DNA of 64,000 bases from CAYPIE01 sp964410665 (GCA_964410665.1 CAYPIE010000014.1:29671-93670), one strand, 5' to 3'; numbered from the stretch's first letter, positions 52,381 through 61,704 are shown. Notes: a model not told the origin generated them from the letters alone. Numbers and translations are program-made.

Positions 52381-52982
52381 TGTGGCTGACCATCGACCAA
52401 CAGATACTCCACCAGCGCAGGACAATAAAACTCCCCATGTGGGGGATCGTCTTGCAGCTCATCGAAGACCTGCTCCCAATCGTCTGGACGAATCGAGGCA
52501 ACCGTGAAATGGGGGATCCACCCTTCCCCGAAGTAAGGAAAACCGACCGCGGCAATCGCCGCTTGTTGTGAAACCGACAACTGCTGCAGCCGCGTACCAA
52601 ACCGGTCCCGCGTTGCCGAGACATCGCGTCGTGGGGCAACAACCTCCACGATCTGCTGTTGGACACCCCGCAAGGTTTGCTGGTCATCGGGATGAATCGC
52701 ACAGACCAAGGTATGGTTCCCGGTGAGCGGATCGCTTTGGAAGACATGCCAACCCAGGATCCGAGTCAGAAGGGTAGGAAGTTGGCGAGCAAGTGGTTCC
52801 AGGTGTGCTAGAAGCGTTGTCTGGGTAGGATACAACGCCAGGTAGACCGTCAGATGAGGTGGATCCTCCAGGAACAGTTGTGGGCCGACCAGAGCATGCG
52901 TGCGTTGCTTGTAGCCGAACAGACGCTCAGTCAGCCGCGGATCGGGTTGAAGAGCTATAAAGCGTGGTTGGGCTCCGTCCAT
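52344..52982 (-). CDS. 2H phosphoesterase superfamily protein (2'-5' RNA ligase type)
   Basis: A 212-residue protein with the two HxT motifs of the 2H phosphoesterases: PPHLTVYLALYPTQ near residue 42 and WIPHFTVASIRPDDW near residue 164. Members act on 2',5' or cyclic phosphodiesters in RNA, tRNA splicing products or nucleotide signals. It is the only minus-strand gene inside the glycan region, with its start facing the GT2 gene; its substrate is not evident. Confidence 0.75.
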   Translation of the reverse strand: MDGAQPRFIALQPDPRLTERLFGYKQRTHALVGPQLFLEDPPHLTVYLALYPTQTTLLAHLEPLARQLPTLLTRILGWHVFQSDPLTGNHTLVCAIHPDDQQTLRGVQQQIVEVVAPRRDVSATRDRFGTRLQQLSVSQQAAIAAVGFPYFGEGWIPHFTVASIRPDDWEQVFDELQDDPPHGEFYCPALVEYLLVDGQPHQVGTLLLSGSR

Positions 52983-53017
52983 GCCACGATCTCCACATCT
53001 TCAGGGAGGTCAAGGGG

Positions 53018-53776
53018 ATGATCAAGCTTTCGATCGTTGTGCCATGCTACAACGAGGCCGACAACCTGACTAGCCTGCTCGGACGCTTCCAAAGCGTTGT
53101 CGCCGATCGTCCGGGCGTCGAGGTCGTGCTGGTCGACAACGGTTCGACCGATCGCACCGATCAAGTACTCCAGCAGGAACTAAGCCGCCCGGGGCATCAC
53201 TTCGCTCGCTCGGTCCGTGTGCCGAGGAACCGTGGCTACGGCCATGGCATCATCACCGGGCTGCAGGCGGCTCGTGGGGAGTATCTGGCCTGGACTCACG
53301 CCGACCTGCAAACGGACCCCGCCGACGTCATGGCAGCCTTCGACCGCTTAACCTCCCAGATCCACCCACAGAATTGTTTGGTCCGTGGCCGTCGAGTTGG
53401 TCGTGGCTGGTTCGATGCCTTTTTCACTGCCGGGATGTCGCTCGTCTCCAGTCTCGCTCTCGGCGTGCGATTGCATGACATCAATGCCCAACCCAAACTG
53501 TTCCACCGCCGGTTCCTCGAGCAAATGACCGAACCGCCCGAGGATTTTGCCTTGGATTTGTACGTCCTGTACCTCGCACGTCGGCACGGCCTGACCGAAC
53601 TGGAGCAACCTGTGTCCTTCGGCAAGCGCATGGCAGGCGTCGCCAAGGGGGGTGGCAGCCTACACGGCAAATATCGCCTCACCAAGCGGGCCTTCCACTA
53701 CATCTTCGCTTTACGGCACAAGCTGCGGACCTCCAGCACTCCTCCAGCCGAGCAGCAACCCCGCCAAGCCGCCTGA
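53018..53776 (+). CDS. Glycosyltransferase family 2
   Basis: A 252-residue GT-A enzyme: LSIVVPCYNEADNLTSLLGR at the N-terminus, VVLVDNGSTDRTDQVLQQ, NRGYGHGIITGLQAARGEYL and the metal region WTHADLQTDPADV. It resembles the polyprenyl-phosphate sugar synthases (DPM1/Pgf-type) but lacks C-terminal helices. GGAGG lies nine bases before the ATG at 53018. With the GtrA proteins it would supply polyprenyl-phosphate sugars for glycosylation outside the cytoplasm; this is inferred. Confidence 0.87.
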   Translation: MIKLSIVVPCYNEADNLTSLLGRFQSVVADRPGVEVVLVDNGSTDRTDQVLQQELSRPGHHFARSVRVPRNRGYGHGIITGLQAARGEYLAWTHADLQTDPADVMAAFDRLTSQIHPQNCLVRGRRVGRGWFDAFFTAGMSLVSSLALGVRLHDINAQPKLFHRRFLEQMTEPPEDFALDLYVLYLARRHGLTELEQPVSFGKRMAGVAKGGGSLHGKYRLTKRAFHYIFALRHKLRTSSTPPAEQQPRQAA

Positions 53777-53794
53777 ATGGTCCCCACCGCCGCT

Positions 53795-55692
53795 TTAGCG
53801 GACTTCAATTGGATACAATTGGCCACAGGTGGGGTCGAGAAACTGAAACCATCCCGGCCCTTCCTGGTACCATCCCGGCCCTTCCTGGTACATCGAGATC
53901 ATTAGCACATACGGCCCCGGTCGGGGTAGACGTACCCACAGAGGGAACTCCCGAGTTTCCCCGGTCTCCCAAGTATCCTGGATAGTGTCCAGGCGACTGG
54001 CGATGGGGACTCCTTCGGGAGTAAACATCACGTATCCGACCTTGATCGCGTGCATCCCCGTCTGGGGATACCGATACCAGGTCTGCCCGGTCGCNNNNNN
54101 NNNNNNNNNNNNNNNNNNNNNNNNNNNNNNNNNNNNNNNNNNNNNNNNNNNNNNNNNNNNNNNNNNNNNNNNNNNNNNNNNNNNNNNNNNNNNNCCTTGA
54201 TCGCGTGCATCCCCGTCTGGGGATACCGATACCAGGTCTGCCCGGTCGCATTGGTGATGCGCACCTGCAATGGAACTGCCTCTCGGTGCAGCCAGCGCCA
54301 CCAGCCCGGGTCGATGTGTGGCGCTAAATGGTCGCGGGCGTCTAACCACTCGACCGGAGCTCGAAACGAGGTCAGGGGAGGAGTGACCGAAGCCCCCTCC
54401 GGTCGGGGCGTCGGGGGTGGTGGCACCAGGCAGACATGAGGACTGTACCATGAAGCCGCAGCCACATTGCGCACCAAGTTCCATTGAATTCCCGCCACCA
54501 GGTTGGCGATCAGTACACCTCGCAGTAGCACCCCACCGAAGCCACGAGTCATGGGCAACAGAAACAGGCCAATCACCAGCACCGAACCCGTGGCCTTCAT
54601 GTGCCCTTGGGGAGCCGACCAGACAATCGGGCCTAAACAAGCCGTTAACAACAGATAGGGCACAAAGCTGGCAACGATGGGATTGGTCGCCTGCCGCAGC
54701 GCAAGCCCACTGACGACCACCACGCTGATAGCGCTCAAAAAGACATACCCTAGCCCTGCCGAGTCGGCGACTTCCCAGTGGCTGGCAAGGCTGTCCCAAC
54801 ACGCGGCAAACGGCCAACCATACAGACCTCCCGGACTCCGCTCTGCCGACAGTGGTCCCTCGCCAAACTGTTGCCACAGATATCCCGTCCATGCAACCAG
54901 GATCACTCCGGGCAACGCTGTCCCCAGACACCGCCGCCAAAAACTATGCTCGCCCCAGCGGAGCCAACCCATTGTGCTTGCCACCCAGATGGTAAAGGCA
55001 ATGACCACATACCCTTCACGAATCAAAACCAACAGAGTCATCAAGGCCACATACCCAGCCAACCGCCGCGTGTATAGCATGATCAAAGTGAGGATCAACA
55101 CGCCTTCCGCTGCCGCATCCGGCAGACCATGTTGCAGCACAAATAGCGGCCCACACGCTCCCAACCAGGTCAGAGCCAACCAAGAGGATAGGCCTTGGGT
55201 GGACAGCCAGTAAGTCAGCCCGGCCATACCGAGTGCCACCAGCAAGAGCTGGGTTTGGTGAAAAACCCAAGGCGGCGTCCAGTCATATCCCGAGAGCCAC
55301 GCCGCCAACCAAGCCAGTGCCGGTACACCGATCCGCTGGTAGCGATAGCTCGCGTTGTCGATGTGCTCAGGAGTATCGCGCAGTCCGAGCGGGTCGTTGG
55401 CAATATGGTAGTAGAACTGACCGTCCCATCCAGGAATATAATCTGGGCAGCATGTTTGAATATTTTGTTCTATTTCGCCTTCGGGCACGCCAAACATCTC
55501 GGAGATCAAGAATGGCCCTTCCGGCCGGCCCTCGAAAACGTGATGGATCCAGGCTGAGAGTAACCCCTGAAGAACCAGATATGTCAGCAACCCGACCGCT
55601 ACCGTCCGAAGCAACTTCGTTTGCAGCCAGTGTCGCACGGCTGCAAACGAAGTCACTCGACTTACCCAGAGCCTGTGGATGAGTGTACGCAT
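53795..55692 (-). CDS. Multi-pass membrane protein, glycosyltransferase-like (interrupted by assembly gap)
   Basis: A large membrane protein with about ten helices in the N-terminal 400 residues and a C-terminal beta-like domain. The first outer loop holds WDGQFYYHIANDPLG, followed by SYRYQRIGVPALAWLAAWLS, a pattern of uncharacterised PMT/GT-C-like proteins with acidic residues in loop 1. The gene contains 100 Ns at 54095-54194 flanked by a 55-bp duplication. Removing the Ns and one repeat copy (155 bases) leaves 1743 bases, exactly 581 codons, so the real protein is probably 580 residues. A 21-bp tandem repeat (53848-53889) duplicates seven residues near the C-terminus. ATG at 55719 is an alternative start. 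Confidence 0.75.
54040..54249. other. Assembly gap with 55-bp identical flanks
   Basis: Bases 54040-54094 and 54195-54249 are identical, on either side of exactly 100 Ns. This is what results when two contig ends sharing a k-mer overlap are scaffolded without merging. Collapsing them restores the membrane protein frame. Confidence 0.9.
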
Positions 55693-55745
55693 GCTTGCCT
55701 CGCCTTGGAACGGCGTCATCCGGGCTGCCCACGTGGATGAACTAC

Positions 55746-56372
55746 TTAGGCCGCGCGACCTACCGGGCGGCGGACGCCCCCCTCCAGGCCGATACGGCGA
55801 TAGAGGTCATCGACTACCCAGTGAAACGCACTTAGATGGATCGACTCGACAACACCCATGTCGTCGATGGGAACATGCAGTCCAAACTTGGCCAGGCTTC
55901 GCAGTTTCCCCCCGGAGAAGCCGGTACAGCCGAAGGTGGCCAGGCCGTGGGCGTTGGCCCAATCGACGGCGTGCAATATGTTCGGGCTGTTGCCCGACCC
56001 GCTGATGGCCACCAGCAGGTCGCCGGGGCTGGCCAGATTTTTCAGCTGCTCGACAAAGATCCGCTCAAAGCCCTCGTCGTTGGCCCAGGCCAGAATGTAC
56101 GGTGTATTATCGGTCAAGCTGAGGATACGCAGACGACGTTTCTGATCATCGTCGAAGTCTTCACGGCGTAAGCTGCATTTGCCCAGGTCTTCACACAAGT
56201 GCGACGCATTCGAGCCCGAGCCGCCGTTACCGATGACAAAGATGAAGCGGTCACGCAGGTAGCAATCGTAGATTTGTTCGGCAAGTGTTTGCACTTCTTC
56301 GGGGTTGATACGGCCCAGTTCCTGGGCGACCCGATCCAGAAACGCGCGCACATCCAGCGTCGTGCCCAGCAT
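55746..56372 (-). CDS. SIS-domain sugar isomerase (GmhA-like)
   Basis: A 208-residue SIS domain protein. The sugar-phosphate loop is FVIGNGGSGSNASHLCEDLG and the second motif VAISGSGNSPNILHAVDWAN. The GmhA family makes D-glycero-D-manno-heptose 7-phosphate from sedoheptulose 7-phosphate. The usual GmhA reads GNGGSAADAQH; here SGSNASH keeps the serine and histidine. Together with nearby epimerase, phosphatase and nucleotidyltransferase genes a heptose-type pathway is possible but unproven. Divergent from selB. Confidence 0.82.
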   Translation of the reverse strand: MLGTTLDVRAFLDRVAQELGRINPEEVQTLAEQIYDCYLRDRFIFVIGNGGSGSNASHLCEDLGKCSLRREDFDDDQKRRLRILSLTDNTPYILAWANDEGFERIFVEQLKNLASPGDLLVAISGSGNSPNILHAVDWANAHGLATFGCTGFSGGKLRSLAKFGLHVPIDDMGVVESIHLSAFHWVVDDLYRRIGLEGGVRRPVGRAA

Positions 56373-56467
56373 CCATGCCCCTCCGGCAACAACTCGAGCT
56401 CGCGGGCTTTGCTCGCAAGCCCTGGTGTGGTGAAATCGCGTTAGATCCTACCCCACCAGGAGCACGA

Positions 56468-58405
56468 ATGCCACGTGACTTGATCCTCGGCACCGCTGGC
56501 CACATCGATCATGGCAAGACCACCCTGGTCCGGGCCCTGACCGGGGTCGATTGCGACCGCTTGCCCGAAGAAAAGCAGCGCGGCATCACCATCGACCTCG
56601 GCTACGCTCAGCTGGAACTCGGAACTGTACGTTTGGGCATTGTCGATGTGCCGGGACATGAAAAGTTTATCCGCAACATGTTGGCCGGAGCGTCAGGCTT
56701 TGACTTGGCCCTGTTGGTGATTGCCGCCGACGATGGAGTGATGCCGCAAACGCGCGAGCATCTGGAGATTTTACAGCTGTTGGAGCTGCGGCATGGGATC
56801 ATTGCCTTGACCAAGGTCGACCTGATCGATGACGGCATGCTGGAACTGGTCATCGAGGAGGTGCGTGAACTGGTCGCAGACAGCTTCCTGGCCGAGGCGC
56901 CGATTCTCCCCACCGCGGCCCCGACGGGCCACGGCATTGCCGAGCTTGGCAGCCACTTGGAAGCCCTGTGCCAACAGATCCAGCGAACGCCGGTGGTGTT
57001 TCCGTTCCGCATGCCGATTGACCGCAGCTTTGTCGTCCAAGGGCATGGCACTGTAGTCACCGGAACGGTCCTCGCCGGGCAAGTGCAACTGGGCGATGAG
57101 ATCGAGTGGTTACCGAGCAAAGAACGGGTGCGCGTGCGCGGCTTGCAACAACACGGCCAGACAGTGGAGCAGGTCGAGCGCGGCCAGCGGGCGGCGGTGA
57201 ATCTTGCCGGGGTCGAGCAAGAGGCAATCGCCCGCGGTCAGGAGCTGGCGGCTCCGGGCAGCTTACAGCCGTCGCGGGTTTTGACCGTGCGGCTCTATTG
57301 CTTGCCCGACCATGAACGTGGGCTCAAGCATCGGTTGGGCGTCCATGTGCATCTGGGCACCGGTGTCACGCTCGGAACCCTGTCGCTACTGGACGCCGAT
57401 CGCCTGCCACCCGGGGACTGGGGGATCGCACAAATCTTTTTGGCAGACCCGGTGACAGCCACCTGGCGCCAGCCGTTCGTCATCCGTGATGCGGCGGCGG
57501 TCCATACCTTGGGCGGCGGACAAGTGCTGCAGCCGAGCGCAAACAAGCTTCGCCGACGGGCCTTGGACAGCATCGAACAGATTGAGGCCTTGCCCTCGAA
57601 CGACCCGCTGCGTCGGGTCGAGGCGGTGGCCTGGCTGGCCGGCTTTGGCGGCATCACTCCCACGGATCTGCCTCGATTGGCGGGCATTCCCCCTGGCGAA
57701 GCTGCGGCCGTGTTGGATGCGCTGGTCGATGCCGGCCGGCTCGAGGGGCTGAGCAATATCGCCGGGAAACCGTTACTGTTACACCGAGAACGACTGGGAG
57801 AACTTAAGGAACGGGTTTTGGCCACACTGGCCACTCTCCATGCGGAATACCCGCTCCTGACCCGCCACGAACGCGGCCGGGTGCTGGCACGGCTCGACTA
57901 TCTGGACGCCCCGGAACTGTTGCAGGCAGTCCTGGACCGGCTGCGGTCTGCGGGGCAACTGGTCGGCGATAGCCAGCGAGTCGCCCGGGCCGACTTCCAA
58001 CCCAAGCTGAGTAATAACCAGCGTAAGCTCAAGGACAAGATTGTGGTCGCCTATCAACAAGGCGGGTTTCAGCCGCCCATGCCGAGCGACTTTGCTGGTC
58101 AGCCAGGCGGTCAAGGCACCAGTCTGGTGGAACTGTTTGAGGTTTGCCTGGCCGAGGGCCACCTGGTCCGGATCGCCGAGGAAGTCTACCTGCATGTTGA
58201 GCATGCCACAGAACTGAGCCAGCGGATCCAAACCCAACTAGGGCCCGATCAAGGGGTAACCGTGGCCGAGATTCGCGACTTGCTCGGCACAAGCCGCAAG
58301 TTTGCCGTACCGATCTGCGAGTATCTGGACCGCATCGGCCTGACCCGGCGCGAGGGAGACCTTCGCTTCCTGGCTCAGGTTCCTCCCCTGAAAACCAAGA
58401 GTTGA
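56468..58405 (+). CDS. selB: Selenocysteine-specific elongation factor SelB
   Basis: A 645-residue SelB, which brings Sec-tRNA to the ribosome at UGA codons marked by a SECIS. The GTPase has ILGTAGHIDHGKTTLVRAL, RGITIDLGYAQLEL, DVPGHEKFIRNMLAG and a TKVD variant of G4. After EF-Tu-like domains II and III come the C-terminal winged helices (about 390-645) that bind SECIS RNA (LSNNQRKLKDKIVVAYQQGG; VTVAEIRDLLGTSRKFAVPI with CEYLDRIG). The ATG at 56468 has AGGAG upstream. selA follows seven bases later. Confidence 0.95.
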   Translation: MPRDLILGTAGHIDHGKTTLVRALTGVDCDRLPEEKQRGITIDLGYAQLELGTVRLGIVDVPGHEKFIRNMLAGASGFDLALLVIAADDGVMPQTREHLEILQLLELRHGIIALTKVDLIDDGMLELVIEEVRELVADSFLAEAPILPTAAPTGHGIAELGSHLEALCQQIQRTPVVFPFRMPIDRSFVVQGHGTVVTGTVLAGQVQLGDEIEWLPSKERVRVRGLQQHGQTVEQVERGQRAAVNLAGVEQEAIARGQELAAPGSLQPSRVLTVRLYCLPDHERGLKHRLGVHVHLGTGVTLGTLSLLDADRLPPGDWGIAQIFLADPVTATWRQPFVIRDAAAVHTLGGGQVLQPSANKLRRRALDSIEQIEALPSNDPLRRVEAVAWLAGFGGITPTDLPRLAGIPPGEAAAVLDALVDAGRLEGLSNIAGKPLLLHRERLGELKERVLATLATLHAEYPLLTRHERGRVLARLDYLDAPELLQAVLDRLRSAGQLVGDSQRVARADFQPKLSNNQRKLKDKIVVAYQQGGFQPPMPSDFAGQPGGQGTSLVELFEVCLAEGHLVRIAEEVYLHVEHATELSQRIQTQLGPDQGVTVAEIRDLLGTSRKFAVPICEYLDRIGLTRREGDLRFLAQVPPLKTKS

Positions 58406-58412
58406 CCTGCGA

Positions 58413-59825
58413 ATGGCCAGCAACCCCTTTCGTCAGTTGCCCAGTGTCCATGCTCTCCTGGAGCACCCATGCCTACAGGCCCAGACCACGCAGCACCCCC
58501 GCCCGGTCCAGGTCGTCGCCATCCGTGCCGAACTGGCCGAGCTACGGCAGCAAATCCGCTCTGGGCAAGAACTCGACGGACCCCTGGACGGCGATACCGT
58601 CGCGCAACGGGTCCTCGACCGTTTGCGGCAAAGCGAAGTCCTGCGTTTCCAGCGTGTCATCAATGCCACCGGCATCATCTTGCACACCAACCTGGGTCGG
58701 TCGCTCCTAGCTGAGCCCGCCGTCCGGGCTGTGGAGACCGCCGCCCGCGGCTATGTGAACTTGGAACTGGATCTGACCAGCGGCAAACGCTCCTCGCGTC
58801 AGGCGCCAATTCGCCGGCTTCTCACCGAGTTGACCGGCGCCGAGGCCGCCACGGTGGTCAACAACTGTGCCGCGGCAACGGTGTTGACCCTACGCGCCTT
58901 GGCGGCCGGGCGTGAGGTGATTGTGTCACGGGGTCAGCTCGTCGAGATCGGTGGCAGCTTTCGCATCCCCGACATCATGGCTACCAGCGGGGCCATCCTC
59001 CGGGAGGTTGGTACGACCAACATCACCCGCCTGAGCGATTATGCTCAGGCAATCACGCCCCACACAGCCGCCTTGATGTTGATTCATCCAAGCAATTATC
59101 GCCAGCGGGGCTTTGTAAAATCAGTTCATCTGAGGGATTTGATCGCTCTAGGACGACAGCGGCAGATTCCCATCATTGATGATTGTGGCAGTGGCGCCTT
59201 TCTGAACGTTGGTCGATTCGGCCTGGCGGAAGAGCCCGTGATCCCGGAGCGGATTGCTACCGGAGCTGATGTGCTGCTCTGTTCGGGGGACAAGCTCCTG
59301 GGTGGGCCCCAGGCGGGGCTGATTCTGGGCCGCAAGTCGCTCATTCAGGCGATCGAACGCGACCCGTTGATGCGGGCTTTCCGCGGCGACAAGCTAACTC
59401 TGGCGGCTCTGGAAGCGACCTTACGCCTGTATCGGGACGAGAAAACCGCCCTGAGCCAAATCCCGACGCTCTGCCTGCTCCAGGCGAGCGAAGGCGACCT
59501 GCGCCAACGGGCGGAGCAGCTGGCAGAGTCGTTGCGGAAAATGCCGGGGGTCGCCGAGGCCAGAGTGCGGCGTTCCCAGAATTACGTCGGCGGCGGCTCG
59601 GTGCCGGACCGACCGTTACCCGGCTGGGGGGTGGTGCTGCAGGTGAAGGAGCTATCCGAGACCACCCTGGCCGAGCGGCTGCGGCTCAGCACCCCGGCGG
59701 TGATGGCCCGGGTCCGCCGCGGGCGGGTCTGTCTGGAGATGCGCACCATCCTGCACGAACAGGAGACGCCGTTGCTGCAAGCGGTTCAGGCGATCCTGAC
59801 CGTGAGCGATAACGAGAATTGTTGA
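58413..59825 (+). CDS. selA: L-seryl-tRNA(Sec) selenium transferase SelA
   Basis: A 470-residue PLP enzyme converting Ser-tRNA(Sec) to Sec-tRNA(Sec). The N-terminal tRNA-binding domain begins RQLPSVHALLEHPCL. The catalytic domain has VINATGIILHTNLGRSLLAE, RRLLTELTGAEAATVVNNCA and the PLP lysine in LLCSGDKLLGGPQAGLILG. It forms a two-gene operon with selB. selD and the Sec tRNA gene (selC) were not found in the window. Confidence 0.95.
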   Translation: MASNPFRQLPSVHALLEHPCLQAQTTQHPRPVQVVAIRAELAELRQQIRSGQELDGPLDGDTVAQRVLDRLRQSEVLRFQRVINATGIILHTNLGRSLLAEPAVRAVETAARGYVNLELDLTSGKRSSRQAPIRRLLTELTGAEAATVVNNCAAATVLTLRALAAGREVIVSRGQLVEIGGSFRIPDIMATSGAILREVGTTNITRLSDYAQAITPHTAALMLIHPSNYRQRGFVKSVHLRDLIALGRQRQIPIIDDCGSGAFLNVGRFGLAEEPVIPERIATGADVLLCSGDKLLGGPQAGLILGRKSLIQAIERDPLMRAFRGDKLTLAALEATLRLYRDEKTALSQIPTLCLLQASEGDLRQRAEQLAESLRKMPGVAEARVRRSQNYVGGGSVPDRPLPGWGVVLQVKELSETTLAERLRLSTPAVMARVRRGRVCLEMRTILHEQETPLLQAVQAILTVSDNENC

Positions 59826-59886
59826 CAGCGATTGTTTCCGGGGTACCCGGCGGCCGGCGTTGGGCCAAACCGGCCGCAGAACCGAG

Positions 59887-59925
59887 CGGCCCCTGACACG
59901 TTCACCTCGAACGTGTCAGGGGCCG
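59887..59925. terminator. Strong 17-bp stem-loop after selA
   Basis: CGGCCCCTGACACGTTC (59887-59903) is perfectly complementary to 59909-59925 around a five-base ACCTC loop. It lies 61 bases after selA and 48 bases beyond the stop of the convergent RTX gene, so it can serve both strands. No T run follows. Confidence 0.65.
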
Positions 59926-59973
59926 AGAAGTGCAGCCCGGGGCAACCGGGTGATCCGATCGGACGACGCCCGG

Positions 59974-61704
59974 TTAGGCATGGGCGTCGAAGAATCGGTC
60001 GAGCAGTTCTACCTTGTCGTTGTTCGACCCAGACACCCGCAGTCCGTTGAGGTGGCTGCCGGCATCGACCAGGATGCCGTAGCCGATGTTGTACTCCAGC
60101 CCGCCAAAGGCCAGCATCGACAGGGAGAAGGCGGTAGCCCAGTCTTCAACCGGGTGGACCGTACTGTAGCCGTCACCGGTACCAGGAGCGCGGGCGAACA
60201 ACGCAGAGGTCAGGTCGGCATTGTACCACCAAGTTTCTCCATACTTAGTTTTTTTGATCCAATTGCCCGCTGAGGTTGGCTCGCTGTTCCGCTTCACCCA
60301 GCCGCTTAGGGTGAGGAAGTCGTCGATCAGGTCGTTCTCGTTCTGAGTCTGGTAATTATCCCAGTTGTGCCCGACCTCGTGAATAAAGCTCTGCATCACT
60401 TGGCGGTCGCCCTGGTCGTAGGCGTTCTGCGTGACGGCGATTCTTCCCGCCCCAGAGTTCCAGCCACGAACGCCACTCGAACCTTTCGGGGTCCCGTAGA
60501 TGAAGATGTCCAGCGTCTCGCCCGCGGCCCCCTGGAGCAGCTGGTGGTTGCCGGTCCGCTGTTGCAGCAGCAACAGCGCGTCGTCGATCGGGATCAGTGC
60601 CGCGTCCGTCCAGGCCCCCGCATTCCAACCGGAGTCGGCCAGGCCGTTGCTCAGATCAATGACGACATCGTTGCTGTGTAGGTCGGGACGGATGTTGGCG
60701 GTGTCCTGGCCATCGAGGTCGTAGAACCGGTCGTCGCCGCTGCCGTCGTTGAGGTCGTCGGTCCCGGAGCCGCCCCATAAGCCGTCGTGGCCCGCGTCGG
60801 CGTTGATGGTGTCGTTCCCGCTGCCCCCGGAGAGCAGGTCGTCACCCGAACCGCCCACGAGCAGGTCGTTGCCGGACTCGGCCTTGATGATGTCCCGGTC
60901 CGGGCCGCCGTCTAGGGTGTCGTTGCCGCTGTAGCCGACCAGGGTGTCGTTCCCGTCTTCCCCGTACATGAAGTCGTTGTCGCTGCCGCCGAAGATCTCG
61001 TCGTGCCCGCTGCCGCCATACATCGTGTCGTTGCCATACCAGCCACGGAGGGTGTCGTTCCCGCTGCCGCCGTCCATCAGATCGAAATCACCGGCTCTCT
61101 CGGCGGAGGTAAAGGGGCCATTCGCTCCATGGTCGGCGCCGTCGAGGGAGTCGTGACCCGCGTTGCCTTCAAGGGTGTCGCGGCCAAGGCCGCCGAGCAG
61201 GGTGTCGTTGCCGGCGGTGCCAACGATCGAGTCGTTGCCGTCATCGCCGCGGGCTTCCAGGCGCGAAAACCGGTCGATGTCCAGCTTGAGCGTGTCGTTG
61301 CCCGCCTCGCCACGGATGTAGACCCGGTTCGCGACGTCGACGTTGCGGCTGTACAGGTAATCATTGCCGTTGCCCAGGGAGACCGTCAGGTCACTGTGCG
61401 AATAACCCATGAGTTGCACATCCCACAGTTCGAGCCGGTCGTTCCCGGCCCCAAGGTAGGCCCGCAGGTCATCCCCGGTGATGTCAAAGTCATCCCAATT
61501 CTTCCCGTTGATCGTGGTGGTATAGCCCCGGGAGCTGTGCCAACCGTAGACCCGGACGGTGTTGTGATCGAGCTGGCTGACCCACACATCGTTGTCCTGG
61601 GAGTCGCCGTACAAGTACAGATCCCCGAACGACACGTATGCGTTGATATCCCCAGCCGGTACTTCACGGGTCTCGAGTTGTTGCAGATTCAGCTTCGATG
61701 ACAT
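59974..61704 (-). CDS. Secreted RTX-repeat protein with zinc metalloprotease motif
   Basis: A 576-residue protein. The N-terminus (MSSKLNLQQLETREVPAG) carries the LExRxxPA-type box common on exported planctomycete proteins. Residues about 70-350 contain beta-roll calcium-binding repeats of the GGxGxDxxx type (GNDTLLGGLGRDTLEGNAGH; GGSGNDTLRGWYGNDTMYGG). The C-terminal domain has a zincin motif, FIHEVGHNWDN near residue 450, with a possible third ligand in VHPVEDWATAFS. The RTX repeats should fold only outside the cell where calcium is high. AAGGAG precedes the ATG at 61704. An upstream in-frame extension is not protein-like. Confidence 0.85.
   Translation of the reverse strand: MSSKLNLQQLETREVPAGDINAYVSFGDLYLYGDSQDNDVWVSQLDHNTVRVYGWHSSRGYTTTINGKNWDDFDITGDDLRAYLGAGNDRLELWDVQLMGYSHSDLTVSLGNGNDYLYSRNVDVANRVYIRGEAGNDTLKLDIDRFSRLEARGDDGNDSIVGTAGNDTLLGGLGRDTLEGNAGHDSLDGADHGANGPFTSAERAGDFDLMDGGSGNDTLRGWYGNDTMYGGSGHDEIFGGSDNDFMYGEDGNDTLVGYSGNDTLDGGPDRDIIKAESGNDLLVGGSGDDLLSGGSGNDTINADAGHDGLWGGSGTDDLNDGSGDDRFYDLDGQDTANIRPDLHSNDVVIDLSNGLADSGWNAGAWTDAALIPIDDALLLLQQRTGNHQLLQGAAGETLDIFIYGTPKGSSGVRGWNSGAGRIAVTQNAYDQGDRQVMQSFIHEVGHNWDNYQTQNENDLIDDFLTLSGWVKRNSEPTSAGNWIKKTKYGETWWYNADLTSALFARAPGTGDGYSTVHPVEDWATAFSLSMLAFGGLEYNIGYGILVDAGSHLNGLRVSGSNNDKVELLDRFFDAHA

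Noticed and set aside
54040..54249. 55-bp direct repeats around the N stretch as a target-site duplication or mobile element
   Set aside because: The identical length at a second N gap and perfect frame restoration on merging point to contig overlap instead.
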